DNA from: Pseudarthrobacter oxydans | GTDB lineage: Bacteria; Actinomycetota; Actinomycetes; Actinomycetales; Micrococcaceae | Reading direction: 5' to 3' | Length of the DNA: 64,000 nt | NCBI RefSeq assembly: GCF_034258515.1 | Contig: NZ_CP139438.1 | Coordinates: forward strand, 1,178,001 to 1,242,000 | Part shown: piece by piece, positions 7,055 through 15,461 of the stretch | Position numbering within the stretch: position 1 is the first letter of the stretch | How the letters are laid out: the number at the start of each line of letters is the position of its first letter | Notes under the pieces: generated by a model | The model's database searches: none | Told to the model about the DNA's origin: nothing | Seen by the model: only the letters and a program-made list of their open reading frames with translations | Made by a program: the position numbers and the translations under genes

Positions 7055-9493
7055 CTACACGGCCACAGCAGGCCGGGTGGCCATCGCCGCCGCCTGGTGC
7101 AGCGCCTCCACCATGGACCGCGAATCCGCGATCGCCTTGCCGGCAATGTCGAACGCGGTGCCGTGGTCCACAGACGTGCGGATCACCGGCAGGCCCACGG
7201 TGATGTTCACGCCGGCCTCGATGCCCAGCACCTTCACCGGCCCGTGCCCCTGGTCGTGGTACATGGCCACCACCAGGTCGTAATCGCCGCGGCCGGCCAG
7301 GAAGAACAGCGTGTCCGCGGGCAGCGGGCCCACCGCGTTGATCCCGTCCACCTGCGCCGCCTTCACACCCGGCTCGATCTTCTCCGCTTCCTCGCCCTGC
7401 CCGAACAGGCCGTTCTCGCCGGCGTGCGGGTTGATGGCGCACACGCCGATCTTCGGGTTCGGGATGCCCGCCCGGACCAGTGCCTCGTGGCCGCGGCGGA
7501 TGGTGCGCTCCACCAGGTCCGGGTTGATCTTGCGGATGGCGTCCATCAGCCCGATGTGCGTGGTCACGTGGATCACCCGGATCTTGGGCGTGGAGAGCAT
7601 CATGGACACCTCCTCCGTGCCCGTCAGGTGAGCCAGCAGCTCGGTGTGCCCGGGGAAGATATGGCCGGCTGCGTGCAGCGCCTCCTTGTTCAGCGGCGCC
7701 GTGCAGATCGCCTGCACCTTCCCGGCCATCGCCAGCTCGCTGGCCATCCGGATGTATTCGTACGCGGCGTGTCCGGCCACGGGGGAGAGCTGCCCCCACG
7801 GAAGGTCCTCCGGCAGCAGCGCGAGGTCGATCACGTTCACCCGGCCCGGCGTGAACACCGCGTCCTCCACGTCCTCAATGCTCTGGATGTCCGCCTGGAT
7901 ACCCAGGACGTCCGCGGCCTGGCGCAGGCGCAGCGCGTCGCCGATCACCACGGGCCGGCACTCGGCATTGCTCTGCGGATCCAGCACGGCGGCAACCACC
8001 ACCTCCGGCCCCACTCCGGCCCCGTCGCCCATGGTCACGGCCACGTTGGGGAGGGCGTTCTGCTCGGTGCTGCTCACTGCGGCGGTTGTCATGTCTGCTC
8101 CAGGTCGTTTGGAAGTCTTGCTGGGAAGGGTGGTGGCGGGAGCCTGCGCGGACCGGCCGCGGCGCTCCCGGATTTCGTCGTAAAGCTGTAGGAGGGCCAG
8201 GTGGTCGCCGAAGCTGCCGGGCTTGGTGCCCACCAGCGTTCCGTCGTCCGCCCTGCTGAGCACGACGCCGTGCTGCACGGCCGCGAGCGGTACCAGCCGG
8301 TGGAGACCCACGGCGTCCAGGACTTCCCTGGCCGTCTCGCCGCCGGTGAGGATCAGGTCTGTTGGTGTTGCCTTGGCAGCCGCGGCTGCGAACTTTGACA
8401 GGGCCTGCACGATGCGGGCTGACCCGGACGGGTCCACTTTTGAAGTAGCAAGTGTGATGGCTACGCGGTGGCCTGCCCGCAAATCCGCTGAAACCTGGGC
8501 CAGTTGGGAAGCATAGGCCCCGACGGCTCCGGCGTACTGTGGGTGCAGCCGAACCACCGTGAAGCCGTGGGCTTCCAGCCGGGCCAGCTGCGCCTGCGCG
8601 GTTCCGGAAGCGGAGCCGACGACGGCGAGCACCGGCCTGGCGGCTGCCTGCGGTTGAGTGGTGGCTGTGTCAGCCTGTGCCCTGGGTTGCGCATTTCGCG
8701 CAGCTTGGGTTGCGAGACGCTGTGCGAGGGCGTCAGCCGTTCCGCCGGTTCCCACCAGCACAATGCGGCGGCCGCCGGTCTGGAAGCCCAGCTCGAGCAA
8801 GGCGTCCACCACGGACTCCAGGTCCTGGACGGTGTCGCAGTCGGCCACCACCAGCGAGGGCTGGTCCGAATCCATCAGCGGGGCCAGTGTGGCAGCCAGT
8901 GAACCGGACCGCACCTCAGCGAGGGGCAGGGTCTGCACCGATGACGGGTCCTCCGGGCGCAGCAGCGAGGGGATATCCGCTGGCGGGGCTGAATGTTCGG
9001 CCTGCCACAGATCCGTCTCCGCCAGGGGAGTCCCGGCAACCAAAGGCCGGCCGTCAACTACGGACCGCTGCAGCTGGGGGAGTGCCCCCGCGACAACGGC
9101 ATGGAAACCAAGGCCGGCCAGCGCGGCTACTTCGGCACGGACGTTGCCGCGCCACAGGGAGTCCACTTTCTTGAACATCACCTGCGCACCAGCAGCCTCG
9201 GGGCTGGCAAAGGCTTCCTTGACCATAGCCTCGGCAGCAGATTCAGCAAGTCCGCGGGAGTGCGTATCGGTGACCACCACGTCGGTGACAGGCTCCGGGA
9301 AGGAGGTGCCGCCGTCGTGCGTTACCGGAATAGTGTGAGTGCCCACTAGGACCTGCACACTCAGCCCGTGCTGCACAAAGCAGGAGCCAACCTCGGCGGC
9401 GCCGGAGAAATCGTCGGCCTGCACAAATACGGAAGCCACGTTGCTCCTCTCGTCCTCGGCTGGGCCCGCGCTGTGGCGGGATACATTCATCAT
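7055..9493 (-). CDS. Fused four-carbon acid-sugar kinase (DUF1537) and PdxA-family dehydrogenase
   Basis: 812-residue two-enzyme fusion. Residues 1 to about 440 are a DUF1537 acid-sugar kinase: ADDFSGAAE at 26-34 (family ADDLTGA), FKKVDSLWRGN, and the nucleotide-domain TGGETAREVL. Residues about 475-812 form a PdxA-type NAD-dependent dehydrogenase with VTMGDGAGVGPEV, the metal-site PGHTE, the TTHIG region and MYHDQGHGPVK. Characterised pairs phosphorylate D-threonate, L-threonate or D-erythronate, then oxidise and decarboxylate to dihydroxyacetone phosphate. Met468 (ATG at 8092) has its own GGAG 5 nt upstream, so a free PdxA domain could also be made. A DeoR gene follows. Exact substrate unknown. 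Confidence 0.88.
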   Translation of the reverse strand: MMNVSRHSAGPAEDERSNVASVFVQADDFSGAAEVGSCFVQHGLSVQVLVGTHTIPVTHDGGTSFPEPVTDVVVTDTHSRGLAESAAEAMVKEAFASPEAAGAQVMFKKVDSLWRGNVRAEVAALAGLGFHAVVAGALPQLQRSVVDGRPLVAGTPLAETDLWQAEHSAPPADIPSLLRPEDPSSVQTLPLAEVRSGSLAATLAPLMDSDQPSLVVADCDTVQDLESVVDALLELGFQTGGRRIVLVGTGGTADALAQRLATQAARNAQPRAQADTATTQPQAAARPVLAVVGSASGTAQAQLARLEAHGFTVVRLHPQYAGAVGAYASQLAQVSADLRAGHRVAITLATSKVDPSGSARIVQALSKFAAAAAKATPTDLILTGGETAREVLDAVGLHRLVPLAAVQHGVVLSRADDGTLVGTKPGSFGDHLALLQLYDEIRERRGRSAQAPATTLPSKTSKRPGADMTTAAVSSTEQNALPNVAVTMGDGAGVGPEVVVAAVLDPQSNAECRPVVIGDALRLRQAADVLGIQADIQSIEDVEDAVFTPGRVNVIDLALLPEDLPWGQLSPVAGHAAYEYIRMASELAMAGKVQAICTAPLNKEALHAAGHIFPGHTELLAHLTGTEEVSMMLSTPKIRVIHVTTHIGLMDAIRKINPDLVERTIRRGHEALVRAGIPNPKIGVCAINPHAGENGLFGQGEEAEKIEPGVKAAQVDGINAVGPLPADTLFFLAGRGDYDLVVAMYHDQGHGPVKVLGIEAGVNITVGLPVIRTSVDHGTAFDIAGKAIADSRSMVEALHQAAAMATRPAVAV

Positions 9494-9504
9494 GACATGC
9501 GTGC

Positions 9505-9539
9505 GCGAATCACGCTAGAATAGTTGCGCAATTTGCGCA
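9505..9539 (-). promoter_or_regulatory. Dyad operator and probable promoter of the kinase/PdxA gene
   Basis: TGCGCA-ATT-TGCGCA (9525-9539) is a 6-bp perfect inverted repeat with a 3-bp spacer. Reading the minus strand, a TATTCT-like -10 element lies just downstream of it and the fused kinase start follows. The geometry suits a repressor site over the promoter, most simply for the DeoR protein of the same operon. The assignment is inference. Confidence 0.45.
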
Positions 9540-9594
9540 CCCACAACAAAGTGATGGACACAACATTCGGCGCAGTCACTCCGGCCGGCTGCAG

Positions 9595-10131
9595 TTAGGG
9601 GGAGCGCTGGATCTCCCGAAGAGGGACCGTTGCCTCCACGAGTTGGAGCGTGAACACCCACAGCAGCACGTCCTCGCCCGGCACGTACCAGTCGCGCTCG
9701 GGCGCCCGCCGGAAGCCAAGCGACTCGTAGAGAGCGTGCGCGCGTTCCATAAACGTGGCGCTCGTGATGCTGATCGCCCCGATGCCGGGCAGCTGCCGGG
9801 CGTGCTCCACGATCCCGCGGACCACGGCGCGGCCCACGCCGCCGCCCTGGTGCGCCGGGTCCACCGCCAGCATCCGGAACTCCAGCTCCCCGTCGGCGGC
9901 GATCTCGCTGTACGGCTGGCCGGCGAACGTCAGCGTCACCGCCGCCACCACCCGGCCCGCAGCCTCCGCCACCCAAACCTGCGCATGCTGGGCGCGGTGC
10001 TCCACATCCTCCAGCACACCCATGTACGGGTGGTCCGCGGCGAAATGCCCGGCCCGGAGGTAGGCGTCGCGCGTAATGCGCCGGACCTCCGGGAAGTCCG
10101 ACGGCGCCGCCCGCCGGAGTGCGACGCTCAC
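9595..10131 (-). CDS. GNAT-family N-acetyltransferase
   Basis: 178-residue acetyltransferase fold protein. The acetyl-CoA loop is visible as DPAHQGGGVGRAVV (Q-x-x-G-x-G), preceded by a beta-strand FRMLAVDP and followed by ALYESLGF typical of the C-terminal half. The acceptor cannot be read from sequence. The GTG start at 10131 overlaps the TGA stop of ribokinase (GTGA), indicating translational coupling; longer frames only mirror the ribokinase gene. Functional linkage to nucleoside or ribose salvage is unexplained. Confidence 0.82.
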   Translation of the reverse strand: MSVALRRAAPSDFPEVRRITRDAYLRAGHFAADHPYMGVLEDVEHRAQHAQVWVAEAAGRVVAAVTLTFAGQPYSEIAADGELEFRMLAVDPAHQGGGVGRAVVRGIVEHARQLPGIGAISITSATFMERAHALYESLGFRRAPERDWYVPGEDVLLWVFTLQLVEATVPLREIQRSP

Positions 10132-10994
10132 CGCGCGCCGCCGGTTGCGGCAGTCCGCTCCACGTAGTGGCCCAGCCGTGCCAAATCCGGCTGCGATGAA
10201 GGATCGCCCACGGCATCCCCGCCCACCGCGTTCGCCACGGCCAGCGCCCGCGCATGGTCCAGCCCCTGGCGCAGCGCCAGGACCAGGGCGGCGCAGAACG
10301 CATCGCCGGCACCCACGGTGTTCGCCACTGTGACCGCAACGGAAGGAGCCTCGGCCACCTTCCGGCCGTGCTGGAACATCGCCGAGCCGTCCCCGCCGTA
10401 GGTCACGGCCACCAGTTTGGCCGAGGCGAGGGCGGGGATCAGGGTGTATTCGCTCTCGTTGACGATTACCAGGTCGCAGCGCTCCAGCAGTTCCGCCGGC
10501 AGGTCCATGGCCGGAGCGGCGTTCAGCACGAAATACCCGGGAGTCTTCCGCGCGGCCTCCAGCACCACGGGCAGGCCCACCTCCAGCTGGCACAGCACCG
10601 TCTCCTCCGGGCCGAACTCCACCCCGTCCAGCGACAGGTGCGAGTTGGCGCCCGGGCACACCACGATCTGGTTTTCGCCGTCGCGGTCCACCACGATCAG
10701 CGCCGTCCCGGTGGCCCCCGGAAGGACGGCCACGCCGGCGGTGTCGACGCCGGCACCCGCCAGGGCGTCCAGCATCCGCTGCCCCTGGGCGTCACTGCCC
10801 ACGGCGCCGACCATGCGCGCGCTGCCGCCCAGCCGCGCCGCTGCCGCGGCCTGGTTGGCGCCCTTGCCGCCGGGCTGCTCGGAGAGCACGGCGCCGCCGA
10901 TGGTCTCGCCCGCCGTCGGAAGGCGGTCGGCGGTGGCGATCAGGTCCAGGTTGATGCTGCCGACCACGGTGACGGCAGGTCGTGTTGTGTTCAT
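10128..10994 (-). CDS. rbsK: Ribokinase (PfkB family)
   Basis: 288-residue sugar kinase that phosphorylates ribose to ribose-5-phosphate. It shows both PfkB signatures: GGKGANQAAAAARLG near residue 43 and the catalytic anion-hole NTVGAGDAFCAAL near residue 225. Motif I, GSINLDLIATADRLP, is at the N-terminus. It is divergent from an MFS transporter and nucleoside hydrolase and coupled to a GNAT gene, which points to use of ribose released from nucleosides. Other PfkB substrates (deoxyribose, a related pentose) cannot be excluded. Confidence 0.88.
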   Translation of the reverse strand: MNTTRPAVTVVGSINLDLIATADRLPTAGETIGGAVLSEQPGGKGANQAAAAARLGGSARMVGAVGSDAQGQRMLDALAGAGVDTAGVAVLPGATGTALIVVDRDGENQIVVCPGANSHLSLDGVEFGPEETVLCQLEVGLPVVLEAARKTPGYFVLNAAPAMDLPAELLERCDLVIVNESEYTLIPALASAKLVAVTYGGDGSAMFQHGRKVAEAPSVAVTVANTVGAGDAFCAALVLALRQGLDHARALAVANAVGGDAVGDPSSQPDLARLGHYVERTAATGGAR

Positions 10995-11053
10995 GGGAAA
11001 ACTCTCTCAGGGGGAGGGCCGGAAGCGGCGGGGGTTTCGAAAAAGTGTAGCGC

Positions 11054-11092
11054 ATGGTTGTACTTGTGAGTCATACATGGTTGTATAACAAC
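11054..11092. promoter_or_regulatory. Direct repeat and small dyad in divergent rbsK/MFS promoter region
   Basis: ATGGTTGTA occurs at 11054-11062 and again at 11077-11085 (23-bp period), and the second copy runs into GTTGT-ATA-ACAAC (11080-11092). The AT-rich block sits midway between the two divergent starts. It may be a regulator site or contain -10/-35 elements; no dedicated regulator is adjacent. Confidence 0.35.
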
Positions 11093-11143
11093 TCGAAATC
11101 GCCATGAAAGACGATCCCTTCTGCTCGAACAAAGGAGTTTGAT

Positions 11144-12586
11144 GTGAACACCCCAACCCCCGCGGCAGCCGCGCCTCCCGCCCAGGGCGGCGCCGCCGTC
11201 GTACATCCCGCGGACCCGCCGAAAGCCGCCGGCCGCCGCGCCGCCCTGCTGATCTCCACCCTGCTGCTGGGCGTGCTGTCCTTCCAGCTCAACGCCAGCA
11301 TGGTCACCCCGGCGCTGCCGCAGATCGCCGCCGAGTTCGGCCAGGGCGCGGACAGCGCCGCCCCCGTCCAGTCCATGTTCTTCCTGGCCGGCGCCATCGC
11401 CGGGCCGGTCATCGGCCGCTGGAGCGACTTCATCGGCCGCCGCGCCGCCCTGCTCCTGGTCCTGGGGATCATGGGCGCCGGTACCGTCCTCTGCATCACC
11501 GCCCCCACGCTTGAACTGCTGGTCACCGGCCGGTTCCTGCAGGGCGTCTCCAGCGCGGTCTTCGCCCTCGCCTACATCGTGCTCAGCGAAAACCTGCATG
11601 CGAAACTCTTCGGCACCTCCGTGGGCATCATCGCCGCCATCAACGGGGGAGTGGGCGGCGTGGACGGCTACGTGGGCGGGCTCATGGCCGAGACCCTCGG
11701 CTTCCGGTCCATTTTCGTCGTCGTCCTGGTCCTCACCGCCGTCGCCGCCGGCTGCATCATCCGGATTGTCCCGGCCGGCCGGCCGCAGGGCGTGCGCGGC
11801 GCCATGGACTGGTGGGGCGCCGGGTCCCTCTCGCTGTTCCTGGTGTTCACCACCTACTTCGTCTCCGGCGGGTCCGCCGCGGGCTGGACCGCGCCGTCCA
11901 CGCTGGCCCTGCTGGCAGGCACCGTGGCGTCCTTCGCCGCGTTCTGGATGATCGAGAAGCGCCGCAGCCACCCGCTGATCGCCGTCCACCACCTGCGCTC
12001 CCGCCAGGTGTGGCCGGTCATCGCCACCACCGTCCTCACCCTGGCCGGCATCTTCGCCATCATCAACTTCACCGTGGTGCTGCTGAGCCAGGATCCCGAC
12101 GGCGGCTTCGGGCTCAGTGCCTCCATCTCGGCTTTGCTGTTCCTCACCCCGGCCGCTTTGATTGGAGTGTTTGCCGCGCCTTTGGCCGGCTGGCTGGCCG
12201 ACCGTCGGGGCTGGATCCGGACCCTCCGGTTTGGCACGGGGCTGAGCCTCGCCTGCGCCGTCGTTGCGGCCGCGTTTTCGGACAGCCAGGTGGCTGTGCT
12301 GGTCGCCGTCGCGGCCCTGGGCATCTTCTACAACGGCTTCTTCCTCACCGCCATCAACGGGCTCTCGGTGCTGCTCTCACCCAAGGAGGCGCCGGCTGCG
12401 CTGCCCGGCATCAACGGCGCCTCGTTCGGCATCGGGGCGAGCCTCGGCGTCGTCCTCGTGGCGCCGTTCGCCGCCCAGGCCACGGCCGCCGGGTACGCCA
12501 CTGCCCTCTGGATTTCGGTGGGCATCACCGCCGCCGCGTTCATCACCAGCCTCTTCGTCGCCGCCCCCAAGGGCGAGACCGTCTGA
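11144..12586 (+). CDS. MFS transporter (DHA2-like, about 14 membrane segments), probable nucleoside importer
   Basis: 480-residue major facilitator protein. A Pro/Ala-rich cytoplasmic N-terminus (about 35 residues) precedes a membrane domain with the MFS loop motif GRWSDFIGRRAALLL between helices 2 and 3 and GWLADRRGWIR in the second half. The number of hydrophobic segments fits the 14-helix type. Start is GTG with AAAGGAG 7 nt upstream. It is followed after 28 bp by a nucleoside hydrolase in the same operon, so nucleoside uptake is the natural guess, although most DHA2 members are drug exporters and sequence alone does not settle direction. Confidence 0.82.
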   Translation: MNTPTPAAAAPPAQGGAAVVHPADPPKAAGRRAALLISTLLLGVLSFQLNASMVTPALPQIAAEFGQGADSAAPVQSMFFLAGAIAGPVIGRWSDFIGRRAALLLVLGIMGAGTVLCITAPTLELLVTGRFLQGVSSAVFALAYIVLSENLHAKLFGTSVGIIAAINGGVGGVDGYVGGLMAETLGFRSIFVVVLVLTAVAAGCIIRIVPAGRPQGVRGAMDWWGAGSLSLFLVFTTYFVSGGSAAGWTAPSTLALLAGTVASFAAFWMIEKRRSHPLIAVHHLRSRQVWPVIATTVLTLAGIFAIINFTVVLLSQDPDGGFGLSASISALLFLTPAALIGVFAAPLAGWLADRRGWIRTLRFGTGLSLACAVVAAAFSDSQVAVLVAVAALGIFYNGFFLTAINGLSVLLSPKEAPAALPGINGASFGIGASLGVVLVAPFAAQATAAGYATALWISVGITAAAFITSLFVAAPKGETV

Positions 12587-12614
12587 CCCCTTATCCCATT
12601 CGAAGGAATCTATT

Positions 12615-13631
12615 GTGACTGCCCCTATTTACCTGGACTGCGACACCGGCATCGACGACGCCCTCGCCCTGGCCTACCTCCTCGCCGCCCCCGCGGCCGA
12701 GGTGGTGGGCATCGGGACCGTCAGCGGCAACGTCAGTGCCGCCGCCGGCGCCCGCAACACCCTTGACCTGCTGGCGCTCGCCGGCGCCGCGCACATCCCC
12801 GTGGCTCTGGGCGCCCATGATCCGCTGGTTGGCTCGTTTGCCGGCGGGGCGCCGTGGGTGCACGGGGAGAACGGGATCGGGGAGGTTTCCCTGGCGCCTT
12901 CCGGTGCCCCGCTGGCCGCGGAGTCCGCGGCGGAGATGCTGGTCCGGCTGGCGCGTTCCCATCCGGGCGCGCTGCGCGTGCTGGCGATCGGCCCGCTGAC
13001 CAACATCGCCGGGGCGCTGCGGCTGGAGCCCGCGCTGCCCTCCCTGGTGGAGTCCGTGACGGTGATGGGCGGGGCCGCGCTGGCGCCGGGGAACATCACG
13101 CCCGTGGCCGAGGCGAACATCTGGCACGACCCCGAGGCCGCCGCTTTGGTGCTGGCCGCGGACTGGGACGTGACCCTGGTGCCGCTGGACGTGACCATGG
13201 CCTCGGTGCTGGAGGAGCCGCACCGGCAGGCGCTGCTGGCCTCCTCCGCGCCGGTGCCGCGGGCGCTGGGGGAGATGCTGGGCTATTACTTCCGGTTCTA
13301 CGAGGGCATCTACGGCCGGCCCTGCTCCGCGATGCACGATCCTCTGGCGGCGGCGCTCGCCGTCGGGGCTGTCAAGCCTGCCCTGGCACCCGTGGTGCGG
13401 GCCGCCGTCGACACCTCCGACGGGCCGTCCCGCGGCCAGACCGTCTGCGACCTGCGCGGGCTGTACGCGGGCTACCCGCCGGTGACGGACGCGCGGTGCC
13501 GTGTGGTCCTCTCGCTGGAGGAGGACTTCGCGCCGCACCTGGTGGAGACGCTGCTCGCCTTCCCTTTCGGCGCAGGTGCTGAACGCACGACGGCGGCACT
13601 CGCCTCCGCCGCGCCGGCACCGGCGTTATGA
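12615..13631 (+). CDS. Nucleoside hydrolase (inosine-uridine preferring type)
   Basis: 338-residue enzyme that cleaves the N-glycosidic bond of ribonucleosides to base and ribose. The Ca2+/ribose-binding motif is intact at the N-terminus (DCDTGIDDALAL), with further family residues in GPLTNIAGAL, VTVMGGA, NIWHDPEAA and the late MHDPLAA. Start is GTG at 12615 after GAAGGA. Downstream in the operon from the MFS transporter and divergent from ribokinase, it completes an uptake, hydrolysis and phosphorylation scheme. Its stop overlaps the convergent LacI gene by 6 bp. Confidence 0.88.
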   Translation: MTAPIYLDCDTGIDDALALAYLLAAPAAEVVGIGTVSGNVSAAAGARNTLDLLALAGAAHIPVALGAHDPLVGSFAGGAPWVHGENGIGEVSLAPSGAPLAAESAAEMLVRLARSHPGALRVLAIGPLTNIAGALRLEPALPSLVESVTVMGGAALAPGNITPVAEANIWHDPEAAALVLAADWDVTLVPLDVTMASVLEEPHRQALLASSAPVPRALGEMLGYYFRFYEGIYGRPCSAMHDPLAAALAVGAVKPALAPVVRAAVDTSDGPSRGQTVCDLRGLYAGYPPVTDARCRVVLSLEEDFAPHLVETLLAFPFGAGAERTTAALASAAPAPAL

Positions 13632-14720
13632 GGCGGGTAGAGGCGGCACATTTCGGCTGTGGGAGGCAGCGCGGATGGAGCTGTTACGCACAACAAGGGT
13701 CGGTGCGATTGGCGTACGGTCCACGTCCCGTCCTTCCATCGCACCAAGAAGCACTTCCATGCTCATAAGCGCCAGGGCGTTGAAGTCCTGGCGCACGGTG
13801 GTCAGGGGCGGCAGGAAGTAGTCCGATCCTTCAATATCGTCGAAGCCTACGATGCTGACATCTTCCGGGACGCGGACGCCGTTTTCGGCGAAGGCACGTA
13901 TGACCCCCAAGGCGGTGTGGTCGCTGGCGGCGAAGATGGCCTGGGGGACCTTGTCTTCCCGGACGAGCCGGAGCCCGGTCTCGTAGGCCCACCGGGGGCT
14001 CCAGTCACCCTCCAGGCACAGCCCGGGCTTGAGCCCGGCGTCACGGAGCGCCGCCTCCCAGCCGCGCTTGCGCACCCGTCCGTCGAACCAGTCCATGGAG
14101 CCGGCGAGGTGGGCGATATCCGTGTGGCCCAGGTCGATAAGGTGCTGGGTGGCCAGCCGCGCCCCGAGTTCCTGGTTTTCCGAATAGGTGAAGACGTTGG
14201 GAGTCGATGATGCTCCGGCAGCGATCATCTCCACCGGCACCCGGAATGACGCATTCCAGACGGCCGCTGCCATCTCCACCAGAGGCGCAATGACAATGAT
14301 TCCCCCCACGCCGGTATCGTCCAGGGTGTCCAGGGCTGCCTGCACGGACTCTTCGTCGGGTTGTTCGACACTGATGACGGTTGTGGCGTAGCCCTTCTTG
14401 CGGGCGACGTTCTCAAGGGCCATGAGCGTCCCCACCGGGCCGAACCGCGGAGAGCCGTCCGAGAGGATGCCGATGGAAGTGGACCGGCTGGTGACCAGCG
14501 CGGTGGCTGCCCGGTTCCGGCGGTACCCGATGTCCTTGATGACCTGCAGAACCCGCTGGCGCGTAGCCGCGCTCACGTCCGGCGCGTCATTGAGTACCCG
14601 CGAGACTGTTCCGAAAGAGACTCCGGCGGCCTGGGCCACATCGTTGATTGTGGGCTTCCGGCGCAGCGGGGCATCCGGTAGCTTCTCGTTCGCCTCACGG
14701 GGAACCGCCGTGCCTGCCAC
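13626..14720 (-). CDS. LacI-family transcriptional repressor
   Basis: 364-residue repressor. HTH at about residues 24-43 (TINDVAQAAGVSFGTVSRVL) with the hinge region after RRNRAATAL, then a periplasmic-binding-protein-like sensor domain (SIGILSDG, VGFDDIEGSDYFLPPLTTV). Start is GTG 14720 with AGGAGA 5 nt upstream; the frame runs further upstream through the operators but is not a likely start. It is divergent from the sugar ABC operon and three matching palindromes lie between, so it almost certainly controls that operon and itself. Effector unknown; it would be the imported sugar or a product. Confidence 0.88.
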   Translation of the reverse strand: MAGTAVPREANEKLPDAPLRRKPTINDVAQAAGVSFGTVSRVLNDAPDVSAATRQRVLQVIKDIGYRRNRAATALVTSRSTSIGILSDGSPRFGPVGTLMALENVARKKGYATTVISVEQPDEESVQAALDTLDDTGVGGIIVIAPLVEMAAAVWNASFRVPVEMIAAGASSTPNVFTYSENQELGARLATQHLIDLGHTDIAHLAGSMDWFDGRVRKRGWEAALRDAGLKPGLCLEGDWSPRWAYETGLRLVREDKVPQAIFAASDHTALGVIRAFAENGVRVPEDVSIVGFDDIEGSDYFLPPLTTVRQDFNALALMSMEVLLGAMEGRDVDRTPIAPTLVVRNSSIRAASHSRNVPPLPAS

Positions 14721-14842
14721 GTTCTCTCCTGTCTTGCACCTCCCGGACCGAACCAATGGGTTCCGTGCGTTTTCAATCTTATGTCCGTCCCGACTCTCCG
14801 CAGGCCGGTACCTTCCCGCATGTGATGGTTGACACCCCTCTC

Positions 14843-14898
14843 CGTAAACGTTTACGATGATTCCGTAAACGTTCACGGTAATTTCGTAAACGCTTACG
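14843..14898. promoter_or_regulatory. Three LacI-type operators at 21-bp spacing
   Basis: CGTAAACGTTTACG (14843-14856, perfect 14-bp palindrome), CGTAAACGTTCACG (14864-14877) and CGTAAACGCTTACG (14885-14898), each starting exactly 21 bp after the last, with the CpG-centred AAACG/CGTTT core usual for LacI repressors. They lie upstream of both the repressor gene and the first operon gene (ATG 14930). Confidence 0.85.
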
Positions 14899-14929
14899 GA
14901 GATGGCACATTCAATGAGGAAGGAGCGGG

Positions 14930-15412
14930 ATGGCTGACAGCATCGTCCACGCACTCGCGCTCGATCCCCGCACCGGGCTTCGAAATGTCGACCACGCCCA
15001 GTGGGCAAATTTGGAAGTGCTCCTGGAGGATACAGCGCCTAACGATCTCGCAGCCGCTGTCCGCACCTTCGTCTCCGCCGGTTCCTCAGCCGTCGTCGGA
15101 ATCTTCGATGGCAACCTCCTCTGGGCCAGCCTGGTGGTCTCCGTCGACAACTCGGGCACGCCCGCGTCGGTGTCCACCATTGACGGTCCGCTGGCCGAAA
15201 ACGGCGGGGAAATGGCCAAAGCCGCGGGCGAGGCGGTGCGGTGGGTCCAAGCCCATCACGGGCCCTGTTCCCTGGGTCTCTTCGTCGACAAAGAGCATGC
15301 AAAGGCGCTCCTGAAAGCTTCAGACAAGGCCGCCGCCCTTCGCACGGCCTCGGCCGCCGGCGGGCTCGTCCTCTCGCCGGTTCCCCCTGCCCTGGCCGTA
15401 GCACTCGCCTGA
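14930..15412 (+). CDS. Hypothetical protein, first gene of the sugar ABC operon
   Basis: 160-residue soluble protein of no family I recognise. It has no signal peptide or membrane segment. It shows alternating hydrophobic strands (SAVVGIFDGNLLWASLVVSV), then ENGGEMAKAAGEAVRWVQ and an Ala-rich C-terminal half, suggesting a small alpha/beta domain. ATG start with AGGAG upstream, directly after the three LacI operators and 49 bp before the sugar-binding lipoprotein gene, so it must be co-expressed with the transporter. Expression at the head of the operon suggests a role in substrate handling or regulation. No function is claimed. Confidence 0.75.
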   Translation: MADSIVHALALDPRTGLRNVDHAQWANLEVLLEDTAPNDLAAAVRTFVSAGSSAVVGIFDGNLLWASLVVSVDNSGTPASVSTIDGPLAENGGEMAKAAGEAVRWVQAHHGPCSLGLFVDKEHAKALLKASDKAAALRTASAAGGLVLSPVPPALAVALA

Positions 15413-15461
15413 TCCATCCCAGGCATCCACCCCATCCATCCACTCAAAGCACTGGAGAACA

